Shown here one piece after another: positions 17,701-26,106 of a stretch of 64,000 nt of DNA (positions within the stretch are counted from its first letter, which is position 1; the number at the start of each line of letters is the position of its first letter). Made by a program: the position numbers and the translations under genes. The notes under the pieces were generated by a model, which ran no database searches, had not been told where the DNA came from, and saw nothing but the letters and a program-made list of their open reading frames with translations. Origin of the DNA: Shimia abyssi (lineage in GTDB: Bacteria > Pseudomonadota > Alphaproteobacteria > Rhodobacterales > Rhodobacteraceae); NCBI RefSeq assembly GCF_003014475.1, contig NZ_PYGJ01000021.1, forward strand, positions 1-64,000. The letters are read 5' to 3'.

Positions 17701-19676
17701 CGGTCTATGGCCGCGAAGTGGCGCATGTGTTCCCACGTGCCGGACGTTTTCCTGTGACATTGCGGGTTGATGACGGCTCGGGTTTAAGTAATGCGCGGGA
17801 CGTGGATGCGACAACAGTGATCATCAATGCGCCGCCTGTAGCGGATGCTGGTGGCAACCGGAATGTGTGTTCAGGGCAATCCATCTTGTTTGACGCGAGC
17901 GGATCGAGCGACGAGGACGGTGATTTACTGCGATACGCGTGGGATTTTGGTGACGATTCAGGGTCTGAGATCGTGAATCCGACCAAAACTTATGAGATGC
18001 CTGGAACCTATCCGGTCACGTTGAGCGTGGCGGATGAGAGCGGTTCCAAGCGTGGCACGGACATGGACCGCATAGCGGTGATCGTTCAAGAAGGGCCGAT
18101 TGCCAATGCAGGACCGGATATGAGGGTTTGCGTTAATCAAGAGGTACGTATGGATGGTACAGCGTCCACGGACGCGGATGGTTCGGTAAATGCGTTTGAG
18201 TGGACCTTTGGCGATGGCAGTCGGGCAAGTGGCGCAACGCCGGTCAAAGCGTTTGACCGTGCCGGCACCTATGCGGTCACGCTGACAATCACAGGCGATA
18301 CAGTGGGGCAATGCAGCCCTCTGGACACGGATGTTGTGAATGTCGAGGTGTTGCCTGCGCGAAGCCAGTCCATTGAGGCTGTGGAGCGGGCGCCTGCGGG
18401 GGGGGCGGTGTCGTTCGCCGCGGTGTTGGGTGATGAGCCGAACACAGGCGAGCCGATTGCCTATGACTGGGTTTTCTCGGATGGCGGTACGGCGCAAGGG
18501 CTGGAGGTAGAGTATGTGTTTGCCGAGCCGGGCGTGTATTTAGCGACACTGACGACGACAATGGAGGGCGGATTGCAAGATTGCGGGGCGCTTGAAACCA
18601 TACACAAAATCATTGTTAATGATCCGCCAGAACCCAGGATCGACGGACCAGAGACGCTGGCCGTAGGTGAATTGGTGAGCTTTGATGCCACGGGATCGAC
18701 TGATCGGGACGGGGTTATCACCAGTTTCGTATGGGACTTTGGCGATGGCACCACAGGTCAAGGTGTGGCGGGTGATCATCGTTACGAGCAGGCGGGCACG
18801 TATAAGCTGCAACTGGCGGTTCAGGATGATGCGGGCGTGGATAATTCGATAGTTGTGCTGGAGCGCGAAGTGGTGGTGAACCCGGTTCCGATTGCCGGGT
18901 TGGAAACACCACCCGCCTTATGTGCCGGTATCCCGGAGTATTGGGCCGTTGCGACCGAAGAGGGCGTAAAGGTGGATTGGGCATTTGGCGATGGCCAATC
19001 CGGTACGGGTGCTGCGCTGGAACATGTGTTCGCTAAACCGGGATTGTATCCCGTATCTGTGACAACGGATGACGGGCGCGGGCTGGCCAATTCGGTTTAC
19101 CGTGAAGAGGTCTATGCGCGGGTGAATGCGATCCCTGAAGCTGATGCAGGGGCTGACCAGGTGGTGTGCCCGGGCGCTCCGATATCGTTCAGTGCAGGGG
19201 CACATGACGCGGATGGTGCGATCACACAGTATATCTGGCGGTTTTCAGATGGGGTGACGCTGGAAGGCGCGGATGTGACCCGATCGTTTGAGGAAACGGG
19301 CCCGCTGGAGGTTGAGCTGAGCGTTGTCGACGACAGCGGGTCGATGTGCGACACTGGCGTTGATACGGCGCAAATTCTGGTGAATGCAGCGCCGATTGTG
19401 GATGCCGGACCAGATCAGCAAACACCAGTCGGCGCGGCACATGACGTGGTGCGTTTTGATGCCAGCGGGGCGACGGATCCAGATGGGCAAGGTGTGCTGA
19501 TCAATTGGGATTTCGGCGATCAGACTAACGTTGCGGGCGCGGTTTCACGACATAGATTTGCCAGTGCTGGTACTTACACGGTGACTGTCACGGCAAGCGA
19601 CAGCACCGGGCTGGCTTGCGGTGTATCGACTGATACGGTGCGCATTGAAGCCTTTGAACGCGAGATCGGCAATTGA
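14787..19676 (+). CDS. Giant PKD-repeat surface protein
   Basis: A 1629-residue exported protein. An N-terminal signal ([12 protein letters not shown]) is followed by a unique domain of about 300 residues ([15 protein letters not shown] onward) that I do not recognise. Then come roughly 15 PKD repeats of about 85 residues from about residue 335 to the end. Each carries a variant of the YxWDFGDG motif (for example [51 protein letters not shown]), an AGxxYxVTLxVxDDSG strand and a [10 protein letters not shown]-type linker. Several repeats, mainly in the second half, have a Cys before strand B (NVCSG, RVCVN, ALCAG, VVCPG), and several have another in a late loop. There is no C-terminal anchor or sorting signal. 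It overlaps its neighbours by four bases on both sides. PKD repeats usually mediate protein or polysaccharide contact outside the membrane. Confidence 0.85.
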   Translation: MMAMKELKRCVSRLGICAAMVLGGALGASGQDLAPPPDHGLLVVYGVLAPTREGDIDHKETIYFSVPKDLRDRFYVRVFDPEMSGEHDFRYGGAGNTQTIYRVSGGEGAYSDMAMPEPVANGSRPQKLRRAELMAEMPGKVLREETFGSDAATDGEWVSIGSVRARQGEVIGDRAWFRLDVLGADGDDGNGFNVDVSLARDVHRRPEGLQMVAYQPTIRWPGGTIGTRVEFQNPGGGPIVVQNFDGAAADLRLNRMYSDIALRASGQDTWASEEARPEEELLAITLKGGFETPNDITLRIFDQAGKVLPIMMPPRQAPEPERPQALPRARELADCTSVAFDGTYEGADPLLGYRWDYGDGSSSQEPVIVYSYLSPGRYDARLRVLEPGTRAARGWENTVPVHVRSAPRAVAGNPITVAPGDVVPFDASASQPSDSPITSYLWTFGDGAVSNLAQTDKMYAEPGAYRVVLRVMDGSNHPCNFGVATRLVNVNFPPVAEAGTDLSSIVGRPVSLDGSASYDVDGTVVDHDWDMGDGTEIDGARVTHIYTEPGVYRVALAVTDDSGVSNETTRDYLTIKVNAPPVPLIEGPTEPIAVGEAVLMDGRKSSDADGVILSHLWDFGDGAIGEGEAAEYAWARPGVYEVTLTVIDNSGTASATQSARFEVIVNTRPIADAGADQFVTASDVQFDGGASRDIDGKISQYLWEFGDGRTGMGPRPVHSYLRPGMYEVALTVTDDSGAPQSSHRDTMTVTVNASPIADAGPALTVAPGEEFVLDAGASVDPDGRIAGFEWRFNDGATKPGERVSHVLEQPGLHRILLKVTDDFSGGGASDESEVLITVNAQPIAEAGPDVRIAPDETVRFDARGSFDRDGKLAEYRWEFDDLQTPLEAAMIERAWPTAGIFNARLVVRDDSGVANSTATDTVTIRVNHRPEAEAGPVVDTDRLLVQLDAGGSSDADGDNLVYMWDFGDGSQPVYGREVAHVFPRAGRFPVTLRVDDGSGLSNARDVDATTVIINAPPVADAGGNRNVCSGQSILFDASGSSDEDGDLLRYAWDFGDDSGSEIVNPTKTYEMPGTYPVTLSVADESGSKRGTDMDRIAVIVQEGPIANAGPDMRVCVNQEVRMDGTASTDADGSVNAFEWTFGDGSRASGATPVKAFDRAGTYAVTLTITGDTVGQCSPLDTDVVNVEVLPARSQSIEAVERAPAGGAVSFAAVLGDEPNTGEPIAYDWVFSDGGTAQGLEVEYVFAEPGVYLATLTTTMEGGLQDCGALETIHKIIVNDPPEPRIDGPETLAVGELVSFDATGSTDRDGVITSFVWDFGDGTTGQGVAGDHRYEQAGTYKLQLAVQDDAGVDNSIVVLEREVVVNPVPIAGLETPPALCAGIPEYWAVATEEGVKVDWAFGDGQSGTGAALEHVFAKPGLYPVSVTTDDGRGLANSVYREEVYARVNAIPEADAGADQVVCPGAPISFSAGAHDADGAITQYIWRFSDGVTLEGADVTRSFEETGPLEVELSVVDDSGSMCDTGVDTAQILVNAAPIVDAGPDQQTPVGAAHDVVRFDASGATDPDGQGVLINWDFGDQTNVAGAVSRHRFASAGTYTVTVTASDSTGLACGVSTDTVRIEAFEREIGN

Positions 19677-21415
19677 TGCGGTTCCCACTACCGCTCAAGT
19701 TCTTTGTTTTTGCAGCGCTGGTGGCGGTGGCGCCACTTGCTCTTGTTGGGCAGAACTTAGTCAAAATCACACGTGATGAGCTGAAGAGCGCGGCGAACGA
19801 GGATCTGACCGGTGTCGCGGCACAGGTGCGGGGTGAATTTGACAACCTGTATCAAGGACGCTGGCTTGCGCCGTTGATGGTGATCCGATCCGGTGTGGAC
19901 AACCCTGATCTCGACGTCGCGCAAAAGGTATCGCTGCTGACGCTGGGCATGGAGCAGATGGAAAGCGTTGTGGCTTTGCAGCTGAGCCTTGAGGGTTCCG
20001 ACATTCCGGTGATGGTGTCGGATCAGAGTTTTGTGGATAAGCTTTCAGCAGCTGGGTTGGAGGCGACGGCGCTGTTGTCGACATCGGGTGATTTGATCGC
20101 GAATATCGAGGGCACCGGACAATTTGGACGTCCTTTGATCAGTCAGGTGCCAGAGACCGGGGATTGGTTGGCTACCTTGGCCTTGCCGATGGAAACGCGG
20201 CTGGCGGGGCGAAAACTGACGCTGGTCGCGCGGATCGATCTTGGATCGCTCCGACGCACGGTTGAACAGCATCCTTTTAATCAAAGAGGCGAGATTACGA
20301 TTGTGGATCATGCAGGGCGGCGCGCGCTTGTCGATGCTCCAGAGGTGCTTGCCGACCGCGCCATTGTTGCGTCTGCAATGCCGCTGATCGTGGCCGGCGC
20401 ACGGGCGGATGCTTTGGAAAACTATGTGCGGCGCGATGGCACCGTGATGCTGGGCGCGTATGCGTTTCCGGATTGGTTCCCGTGGGCGGTGATAACTGAA
20501 CTGAGCGAGGACAAGGCCTATGCGGTGATCAATCAGATGATGGAGCGTATCCTGCTGGTTGGCGCGCTGGGATTTGCGGCCGCATCGGCGGCGGCGCTGG
20601 TTTTTTCGCGCGGCCTCACAGGGCCAATCCTCCAGATTGGTCGGGTGGCGGATGCCATAGGCGAAGGCGATTTCTCTGCGCGGGTGCAGAAGGTCAAAAC
20701 ACGTGACGAGATTGGGGATCTGGCCAAGCGGGTGAACACGATGGCCAGCCAATTGGGCGAGCGGCTGGAGCTGATGAAGTTTGTCAGCAATGAAACCATG
20801 ACAGCCATCCAGTCGCGTGAAGGCGAAGGGATCTCGCGCGGCGGAGAACGGCGCGATGTGACCATGCTGTTCTCAGATATTCGCGGCTATACGGCGTTTT
20901 CGGAAACCGTCACGCCAGAAGAAGTGATTGAGGTTCTGAACCGTTATTTTGAATTTCAGGCCGAGATTGTTGAACGCCACGGCGGGGATATCGACAAGTT
21001 TGTCGGCGACGAATTGATGGCGATGTTCGTGGGCGACGACAAAGAGGATCGCGCCGTGCGCTGCGGTGTGGAAATCCGTGACGCGCTGGCGCAGCACTTT
21101 GGTGGCCATGACGGGCAACGAGAGCTGGCGGTTGGAATTGGCATCGCCTCAGGGGGCGTTGTGCTGGGCGCTATGGGCGCGCGACAGCGGATGGATTATA
21201 CGGTTCTGGGATCTACGGTGAATCTGGCCGCGCGCCTTTGCAGCAAGGCAGGGCCATGGCAGGTTTTGGTTGATCGCTCTACGTCCGACCTGGTGGATCT
21301 GGATTTGCGTGTCGAACCGCAAGAGGCCGTGGAACTAAAGGGCTACGCCGATCCGGTGCCGGTGTTCCTCGCTGATTTTGAGCCTGAGGAAGAGGTGCCG
21401 GTCATACATCCCTGA
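19673..21415 (+). CDS. Membrane-bound class III adenylate/guanylate cyclase with HAMP
   Basis: A 580-residue sensor cyclase. One TM segment at residues 1-22 and a second at about 288-312 enclose a periplasmic sensor domain of about 260 residues; a HAMP domain follows ([20 protein letters not shown]). The cyclase domain from about residue 395 has both metal aspartates ([10 protein letters not shown] and [12 protein letters not shown]), the purine-selecting Lys in DKFVGD, and [16 protein letters not shown] with the Thr and catalytic Arg. The Lys/Thr pair is the pattern of class IIIb adenylate cyclases, so cAMP is the likely product. It is the last gene of the operon with the LysM/FecR and PKD proteins. 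The periplasmic domain could read the state of those proteins, which is inference. Confidence 0.88.
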   Translation: MMRFPLPLKFFVFAALVAVAPLALVGQNLVKITRDELKSAANEDLTGVAAQVRGEFDNLYQGRWLAPLMVIRSGVDNPDLDVAQKVSLLTLGMEQMESVVALQLSLEGSDIPVMVSDQSFVDKLSAAGLEATALLSTSGDLIANIEGTGQFGRPLISQVPETGDWLATLALPMETRLAGRKLTLVARIDLGSLRRTVEQHPFNQRGEITIVDHAGRRALVDAPEVLADRAIVASAMPLIVAGARADALENYVRRDGTVMLGAYAFPDWFPWAVITELSEDKAYAVINQMMERILLVGALGFAAASAAALVFSRGLTGPILQIGRVADAIGEGDFSARVQKVKTRDEIGDLAKRVNTMASQLGERLELMKFVSNETMTAIQSREGEGISRGGERRDVTMLFSDIRGYTAFSETVTPEEVIEVLNRYFEFQAEIVERHGGDIDKFVGDELMAMFVGDDKEDRAVRCGVEIRDALAQHFGGHDGQRELAVGIGIASGGVVLGAMGARQRMDYTVLGSTVNLAARLCSKAGPWQVLVDRSTSDLVDLDLRVEPQEAVELKGYADPVPVFLADFEPEEEVPVIHP

Positions 21416-21494
21416 CGGGCTGTCTTCGCCATTTCTCAATGTTGCTCAAATACCCCGGGGGAATCGCAGCATTCTGCGATGGCGGCTTGCCCTC

Positions 21495-21791
21495 CTAGTG
21501 CGAAAGATCGATTTCCTGACGCAACGCACCGGTGATGCGATCAAACACCAGCAGGCGCCCCTCTTTGGTCGTAACGCCTACCCAGTCTTCTGCAACCGTC
21601 ACGGAATATGCGACGGCCCCCTCGGGTAGATCAAGGTTTTCGGGCAGAACCGGACCTGTATCACGGAATTGGATGACAATCAGTGAAACCACGACTACAA
21701 GCCCGACAATCATCACCCCTGTCAGCCCGGTGACCATCAGGCGCAGGAGTTTCAGGTTGGCCGGTTCGACCGGCTCGGGAGTTTCGTTCAT
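21495..21791 (-). CDS. Small single-pass membrane protein (DUF6476-like)
   Basis: A 98-residue protein with one TM helix at about residues 20-43 (VMIVGLVVVVSLIVIQF) and a short C-terminal domain ending in GRLLVFDRITGALRQEIDLSH, which resembles one blade of a beta-propeller. The N-terminal PEPVEPANLKLLRLMV is acidic then amphipathic. Homologues are common next to the pseudouridine synthase in Rhodobacterales as I recall, but the function is unknown. Its start codon (CAT on the plus strand at 21789-21791) overlaps the ATG of the divergent synthase gene by two bases. Confidence 0.75.
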   Translation of the reverse strand: MNETPEPVEPANLKLLRLMVTGLTGVMIVGLVVVVSLIVIQFRDTGPVLPENLDLPEGAVAYSVTVAEDWVGVTTKEGRLLVFDRITGALRQEIDLSH

Positions 21792-22821
21792 GTCCGTCAC
21801 TGCGCTGTCCTTTGAGATTGGAGACAATCCGCCCAACCGTCTTGATAAGGCGCTTTCGCGTGATGTGCCAGAGGCCGCAGCGTTGTCGCGTACACGGCTT
21901 GCCAGGCTGATCGGCGAAGGTGCGGTGCAAGTGGACGGCGTGGTTGTGCGTGACCCCAAGCACAAAGTGTCTGGTGGCGAGATTGTCGAAGTGACAGTAC
22001 CAGAAGCCGCAGAAAGCCATATCGGGCCGGAGGATATCCCGTTGGACGTGGTGTTTGAGGATGACGACCTGATTGTGATCAACAAGCCCTCGGGCATGGT
22101 AGTGCACCCTGCACCCGGTTCGCCCAATGGAACACTTGTGAATGCGCTGTTGCACCACTGCGGAGAAAACCTTTCCGGCGTGGGTGGCATGAAGCGCCCC
22201 GGTATCGTGCATCGGATCGACAAGGAAACCAGCGGGCTGTTGGTGGTGGCCAAGTCGGATGGCGCGCATCAAGGGCTGGCCGCACAGTTTGAGGCGCATA
22301 CTGTGGAGCGTTATTACCGCGCGCTTTGCTATGGTGTTCCTGACGCGAGCGACCCGCGTTTGCGTGGCGTTCGCGGCGTGAACTTTGAGGCGGGCAATAT
22401 TATGCGCGTTACGACGCAGCTGGCACGTCACAAGACCGATCGGCAACGGCAGGCCGTCTTGTTTGAGGGCGGGCGCCATGCGGTGACACGGGTGCGTATT
22501 GTCGAGGCGCTTGGCACGCCGAGTTGTGCGGCATTGGTGGAATGTTGGCTGGAAACCGGTCGTACGCACCAGATCCGTGTACACCTGGCTCATGCGGGGC
22601 ATGGGCTTGTCGGCGATCCGGTGTATGGCGGGCGGCGTAAGCTGTCGGAGAAAGCTGTGGGCGTGGGCGGTGCAGCAGCGGCGCGGGGATTCGCACGTCA
22701 GGCGTTACATGCTGCGGTGTTAGGGTTTGCACACCCGGTGAGCGGTGAGCCGATGCGATTTGAAGCGCAGATGCCGCAAGATATGCAAAATTTGCTGCGA
22801 GCGCTGGGCGGTGCTTGGTAA
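21790..22821 (+). CDS. RluA-family 23S rRNA pseudouridine synthase (RluD-like)
   Basis: A 343-residue enzyme with an N-terminal S4 RNA-binding domain (RLDKALSRDVPEAAALSRTR, then VQVDGVVVRDPKHKVSGG) and a pseudouridine synthase domain. The catalytic Asp lies in HRIDKETSGLLVVAK. ETGRTHQIRVHLAHAGHGLVGDPVYG is the usual second signature. Both RluC and RluD carry S4; the layout and length fit RluD, which modifies helix 69 of 23S rRNA. The ATG at 21790 sits within the start region of the divergent small membrane protein, so the two genes have face-to-face starts and each leader lies inside the other coding region. The upstream open frame to 21532 is a shadow of that gene. Confidence 0.88.
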   Translation: MSVTALSFEIGDNPPNRLDKALSRDVPEAAALSRTRLARLIGEGAVQVDGVVVRDPKHKVSGGEIVEVTVPEAAESHIGPEDIPLDVVFEDDDLIVINKPSGMVVHPAPGSPNGTLVNALLHHCGENLSGVGGMKRPGIVHRIDKETSGLLVVAKSDGAHQGLAAQFEAHTVERYYRALCYGVPDASDPRLRGVRGVNFEAGNIMRVTTQLARHKTDRQRQAVLFEGGRHAVTRVRIVEALGTPSCAALVECWLETGRTHQIRVHLAHAGHGLVGDPVYGGRRKLSEKAVGVGGAAAARGFARQALHAAVLGFAHPVSGEPMRFEAQMPQDMQNLLRALGGAW

Positions 22822-23092
22822 CGCTCAGATGAGATGAACGGCTTAGATTACTGTAATTGTAATGAAAATCTGGAGTTTTGTTCTGGCTAAGTTGCCGATC
22901 AATCGTCACGATGAGCACATCGCTGTGAATAGCTTAGCAAATGCCTGACAGGGTTCGATTGATGCCTTAGGCTTTTATTAAAGAATTACGGCTCTTCCTC
23001 TTGATAGGGGGATAATGCTGATTATCTATATGTTAATGACGTAAACATTGGCTTGGATAACATTCTAACGCCGAATGGGAGGCACGAGAGAC

Positions 23093-23989
23093 ATGAGCAA
23101 TTATGCTAACCTTCCCGCCCCGACACCGGAAGGCGGATTGAACAGATACCTTCAGGAAATCCGCAAGTTCCCGCTTTTGGAGCCCGAAGAAGAATACATG
23201 CTGGCCAAGCGCTGGGTGGAGGAGCAGGATTCAAATTCTGCGCATAAGATGGTGACATCCCACCTGCGATTGGCGGCAAAAATTGCGATGGGTTATCGTG
23301 GTTATGGATTGCCTCAGGCCGAAGTGATTTCGGAGGCCAATGTGGGGCTTATGCAGGCAGTCAAACGCTTTGACCCGGAAAAAGGTTTCCGTTTGGCGAC
23401 CTATGCCATGTGGTGGATCCGTGCGAGTATTCAGGAATATATCCTGCGGTCGTGGTCGCTGGTCAAACTGGGCACAACCAGCGCACAAAAGAAACTGTTC
23501 TTTAACCTGCGCAAAGCCAAGGCACGTATCGGCGCGTTGGAAGACGGCGATATGCGCCCGGAAAATGTGGCGCGGATTGCCAATGATCTGGGTGTGACTG
23601 AGACCGAGGTTATTTCGATGAACCGGCGTTTGTCTGGCGGCGATGCGTCGTTGAACGCTCAGGTCGGTTCTGACGGCGAAGGGTCGATGCAGTGGCAGGA
23701 CTGGTTGGAGGATGAAAGCGCTGATCAGGCGTCCGATTACGAAGCGCGTGACGAGCTGGAAGCGCGGCGTGAGCTGTTGGCTGATGCAATGGACGTGCTA
23801 AATGATCGCGAAAAGGACATTCTGACACAACGGCGCCTGACCGAGAAGGCCGTCACGTTGGAAGACTTGAGCGGACAATATGATGTCAGCCGTGAACGTA
23901 TCCGCCAGATCGAAGTGCGCGCATTTGAGAAGTTGCAAAAGCGCATGCGCGAGCTGGCAGCCTCAAAGGGGATGCTGGGCGCGTCGTGA
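23093..23989 (+). CDS. rpoH: RNA polymerase sigma-32 factor RpoH
   Basis: A 298-residue heat-shock sigma factor. Region 2 is clear (RLAAKIAMGYRGYGLPQAEV, then GFRLATYAMWWIRASIQEYI), followed by the RpoH box QKKLFFNLRKAK, which separates it from sigma-70 housekeeping factors. Region 4 carries the HTH in LSGQYDVSRERIRQIEVRAF. I choose ATG 23093 because GGGAGG lies 11 bases upstream; the ATG at 23075 would begin inside that site. Rhodobacterales often carry two RpoH paralogues, and this window does not show which one this is. About 270 bases separate it from the upstream synthase gene, with TTGATA at 23001 as a weak promoter candidate. Confidence 0.93.
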   Translation: MSNYANLPAPTPEGGLNRYLQEIRKFPLLEPEEEYMLAKRWVEEQDSNSAHKMVTSHLRLAAKIAMGYRGYGLPQAEVISEANVGLMQAVKRFDPEKGFRLATYAMWWIRASIQEYILRSWSLVKLGTTSAQKKLFFNLRKAKARIGALEDGDMRPENVARIANDLGVTETEVISMNRRLSGGDASLNAQVGSDGEGSMQWQDWLEDESADQASDYEARDELEARRELLADAMDVLNDREKDILTQRRLTEKAVTLEDLSGQYDVSRERIRQIEVRAFEKLQKRMRELAASKGMLGAS

Positions 23990-24047
23990 GGCGCGAATGC
24001 GAAGAAGGGATTGAACCGCGCATATCAGGTGTGATTTTGTCTGCCTG

Positions 24048-24986
24048 ATGCCACGCATAGTTTTTCACCTTCCGCCACATCTTTTGCAGCGTGTTCCGCG
24101 TGCTGCAAAAGGGTTTTATGGCGAATTGCATCACGCGCTGCACGAGGCGGGCGGGCATGTTGAGTTTCGTGAGCGCGCCTTTTTGCGCGCTCACGTTGCG
24201 TTTGAGGATGACGCATTCCATTTTGTCCATCAGGGGTTGGTGGACATGCCGAATGTTCTGAACACGGGCCCCAGTTACTTGCGCGATTTCTGGTATGCCG
24301 ACCCGAAGGGTGTGTTTGGCGAGAGCTCGATGCGCAGCAAGATGTTTGATCCTTCCTCTGTGCGAAAAGAGCGGGCCGCCAAGTATTTCAGCTGGCTGCG
24401 CGAACGTATTTTGAACAAGCGACTTTCAAAGCACCGGCAGCCCGACGAAAAAGTGGCGTTTGACGGTGGTCATGTTGCGGTCTTCTTGCAAGGTGAGTCG
24501 CTGCCGGTTTTGCGGGCAGGGTTTGTCAGCGAAGTTGAAATGGTTGCTGGTGTGATTGATGCTACTCCCGACCGCCCTATCCTGATCAAGCGCCATCCAC
24601 GCAATGAGGCGCAGGAAAGCTGGTCTGATATTCAGGCAATGGCGGCAGATCATGAGCGGGTGATGCTGGTGGATGCAAATGTGCACGACATTTTGGAGGG
24701 CGCTGCGCTGAGCTGCTCGATCAGCTCAAGCGTATCGGTTGAAGGCATGTTGCACAGAGTGCCTGCATTGGTTTTTGGGCGCACGGATTTTCATCATTGC
24801 GCTGTGACTGTTGAGACGCCTTTGGAGACAGGGCGGGCTGTGGCAAGTGCATTGCAGACAGATTGGCCGTTTGAGGCATTTTTGTTTTGGTTTTTTCGTC
24901 AGAATGGGCTGGACCTGAGGTCAAAGGTGTGGCGACGGACATTGAGTGAGCGCATGGGGCAGTTTTCACCGTCGGGATTTGGATAG
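24048..24986 (+). CDS. Capsule polysaccharide synthesis-type protein (KpsS/KpsC-like)
   Basis: A 312-residue cytosolic protein resembling the KpsS/KpsC (capsule synthesis) glycosyltransferases. The C-terminal half has the family pattern ILIKRHPRNE, then MLVDANVHDILEGAALSCS, then SISSSVSVEGMLHRVPALVFG, which forms the nucleotide-sugar site in these enzymes. The N-terminal half holds NVLNTGPSYLRDFWYADPKG. No other capsule genes lie close by, so it is isolated between rpoH and an oxidoreductase. It may add a Kdo-like or other sugar to a lipid or surface glycan; the acceptor is not evident. Confidence 0.68.
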   Translation: MPRIVFHLPPHLLQRVPRAAKGFYGELHHALHEAGGHVEFRERAFLRAHVAFEDDAFHFVHQGLVDMPNVLNTGPSYLRDFWYADPKGVFGESSMRSKMFDPSSVRKERAAKYFSWLRERILNKRLSKHRQPDEKVAFDGGHVAVFLQGESLPVLRAGFVSEVEMVAGVIDATPDRPILIKRHPRNEAQESWSDIQAMAADHERVMLVDANVHDILEGAALSCSISSSVSVEGMLHRVPALVFGRTDFHHCAVTVETPLETGRAVASALQTDWPFEAFLFWFFRQNGLDLRSKVWRRTLSERMGQFSPSGFG

Positions 24987-25052
24987 TCTGACCGGCTTGT
25001 GTGTCGGTGGGTTGCTGCATAGGGTTTAGCGGTAACAGGAGGGCATATTAAG

Positions 25053-26018
25053 ATGGATCAGGTTGTACGATGGGGAATTTTGGGGGCTGCAAATTTTGCG
25101 CGCAATCACATGGGGCCTGCGATCAATGCAGCCCATGGCGCAGAGTTGGCGGCGCTGGCCACGTCGAGTGCAGAGAAAGCCGCGGGCTTTCAGGCATTTG
25201 CGCCCAGAGTGGCGGTGCATGACAGCTATGAAGCGTTACTGGCAGATCCAAGCATCGATGCGGTTTACATCCCGCTGCCCAACCATTTGCACGTTGAGTG
25301 GTCGATCAAGGCGCTGGAGGCGGGCAAGGCTGTTTTGTGTGAAAAACCGGTTGGGCTGGATGTTGGGCAGATTGATCGTTTGATTGATGCGCGCGACAAA
25401 GCGGGGCTGTTGGCGGCAGAAGCGTATATGATTGTGCACCATCCCCAGTGGCAACGTGCCAAGGCGCTGTTGGATGAGGGCGCCATTGGCACCCTTTTGC
25501 ACGTGAATGCGGCATTCTCTTTTTATAACAACGATATGGACAATATTCGCAATCAGGCAGGCACCGGTGGCGGCGGGTTGCGCGATATAGGTGTCTATAC
25601 GATGGGCAGCGTTCGGTGGGCGACAGGGCAGGAGCCGGAAAAGCTGGATTATGCGCGTGTGCAAATGCAAGACGGGTTTGATTTGTTTGCGGATGTTGGT
25701 TTTGCATTCCCGGGGTTCACGTATCAGGGGTTCACTGGCATTCGCATGGCCAATCGGCAGGAGATGCATTTTCACGGTGATAAGGGAGTGATGAGCCTGA
25801 CATGTCCGTTTAATGCCAACGTGTTTGATCAGGCAGAGGTGCGGCTGTCTTATCCAGATCAACGGGTTGTGGTGGAGCGGTTCACTGGCATCAATCAGTA
25901 TGTGAAACAGGTTGAGGCCTTTGGGCGCAGTGTGCGAGATGGGGCGGATTATGCCTGGACGCTAGAGGACGCGCGCGGCACGCAAGCCATGCTTGATACG
26001 ATTTTTGCAAGTGTCTGA
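25053..26018 (+). CDS. Gfo/Idh/MocA-family NAD(P)-dependent oxidoreductase
   Basis: A 321-residue oxidoreductase with an N-terminal Rossmann fold (WGILGAANFARNHMGPAIN) and the hallmark EKPVGLD, whose Lys is the catalytic residue of the family. The C-terminal alpha/beta domain contains GGGGLRDIGVYTMGS. GGTAACAGGAGGG lies upstream of the ATG. Family members oxidise or reduce sugars, inositols and related compounds; the substrate is not evident. A strong hairpin follows the stop codon directly. Confidence 0.85.
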   Translation: MDQVVRWGILGAANFARNHMGPAINAAHGAELAALATSSAEKAAGFQAFAPRVAVHDSYEALLADPSIDAVYIPLPNHLHVEWSIKALEAGKAVLCEKPVGLDVGQIDRLIDARDKAGLLAAEAYMIVHHPQWQRAKALLDEGAIGTLLHVNAAFSFYNNDMDNIRNQAGTGGGGLRDIGVYTMGSVRWATGQEPEKLDYARVQMQDGFDLFADVGFAFPGFTYQGFTGIRMANRQEMHFHGDKGVMSLTCPFNANVFDQAEVRLSYPDQRVVVERFTGINQYVKQVEAFGRSVRDGADYAWTLEDARGTQAMLDTIFASV

Positions 26019-26069
26019 GCCGGGGGGCGGACAACGCCCACCCACCCACTCCGTTGCCCGCCCCCCGGC
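26019..26069. terminator. Strong convergent terminator hairpin
   Basis: GCCGGGGGGCGG (26019-26030) and CCGCCCCCCGGC (26058-26069) form a perfect 12-base GC-rich stem beginning right after the oxidoreductase stop. The SLC13 gene converges from the other side. Confidence 0.6.
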
Positions 26070-26106
26070 GCGGTTGCAATGGCTATTAGCTGAAACGGGA
26101 CCGTCT

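Noticed and set aside
15168-19490. Several minus-strand frames opposite the PKD gene
   Set aside because: They mirror the repeat period of the PKD gene and have no independent features.
14787-19676. DNA-level tandem repeats in the PKD gene as a recombination-prone array
   Set aside because: The repeats are conserved as protein motifs but too diverged in nucleotide sequence to count as a DNA tandem array.
21792-22253. Longer minus-strand frame reaching 22253 as part of the small membrane protein
   Set aside because: The upstream residues are the antisense of the pseudouridine synthase. The recognised protein starts at 21791.
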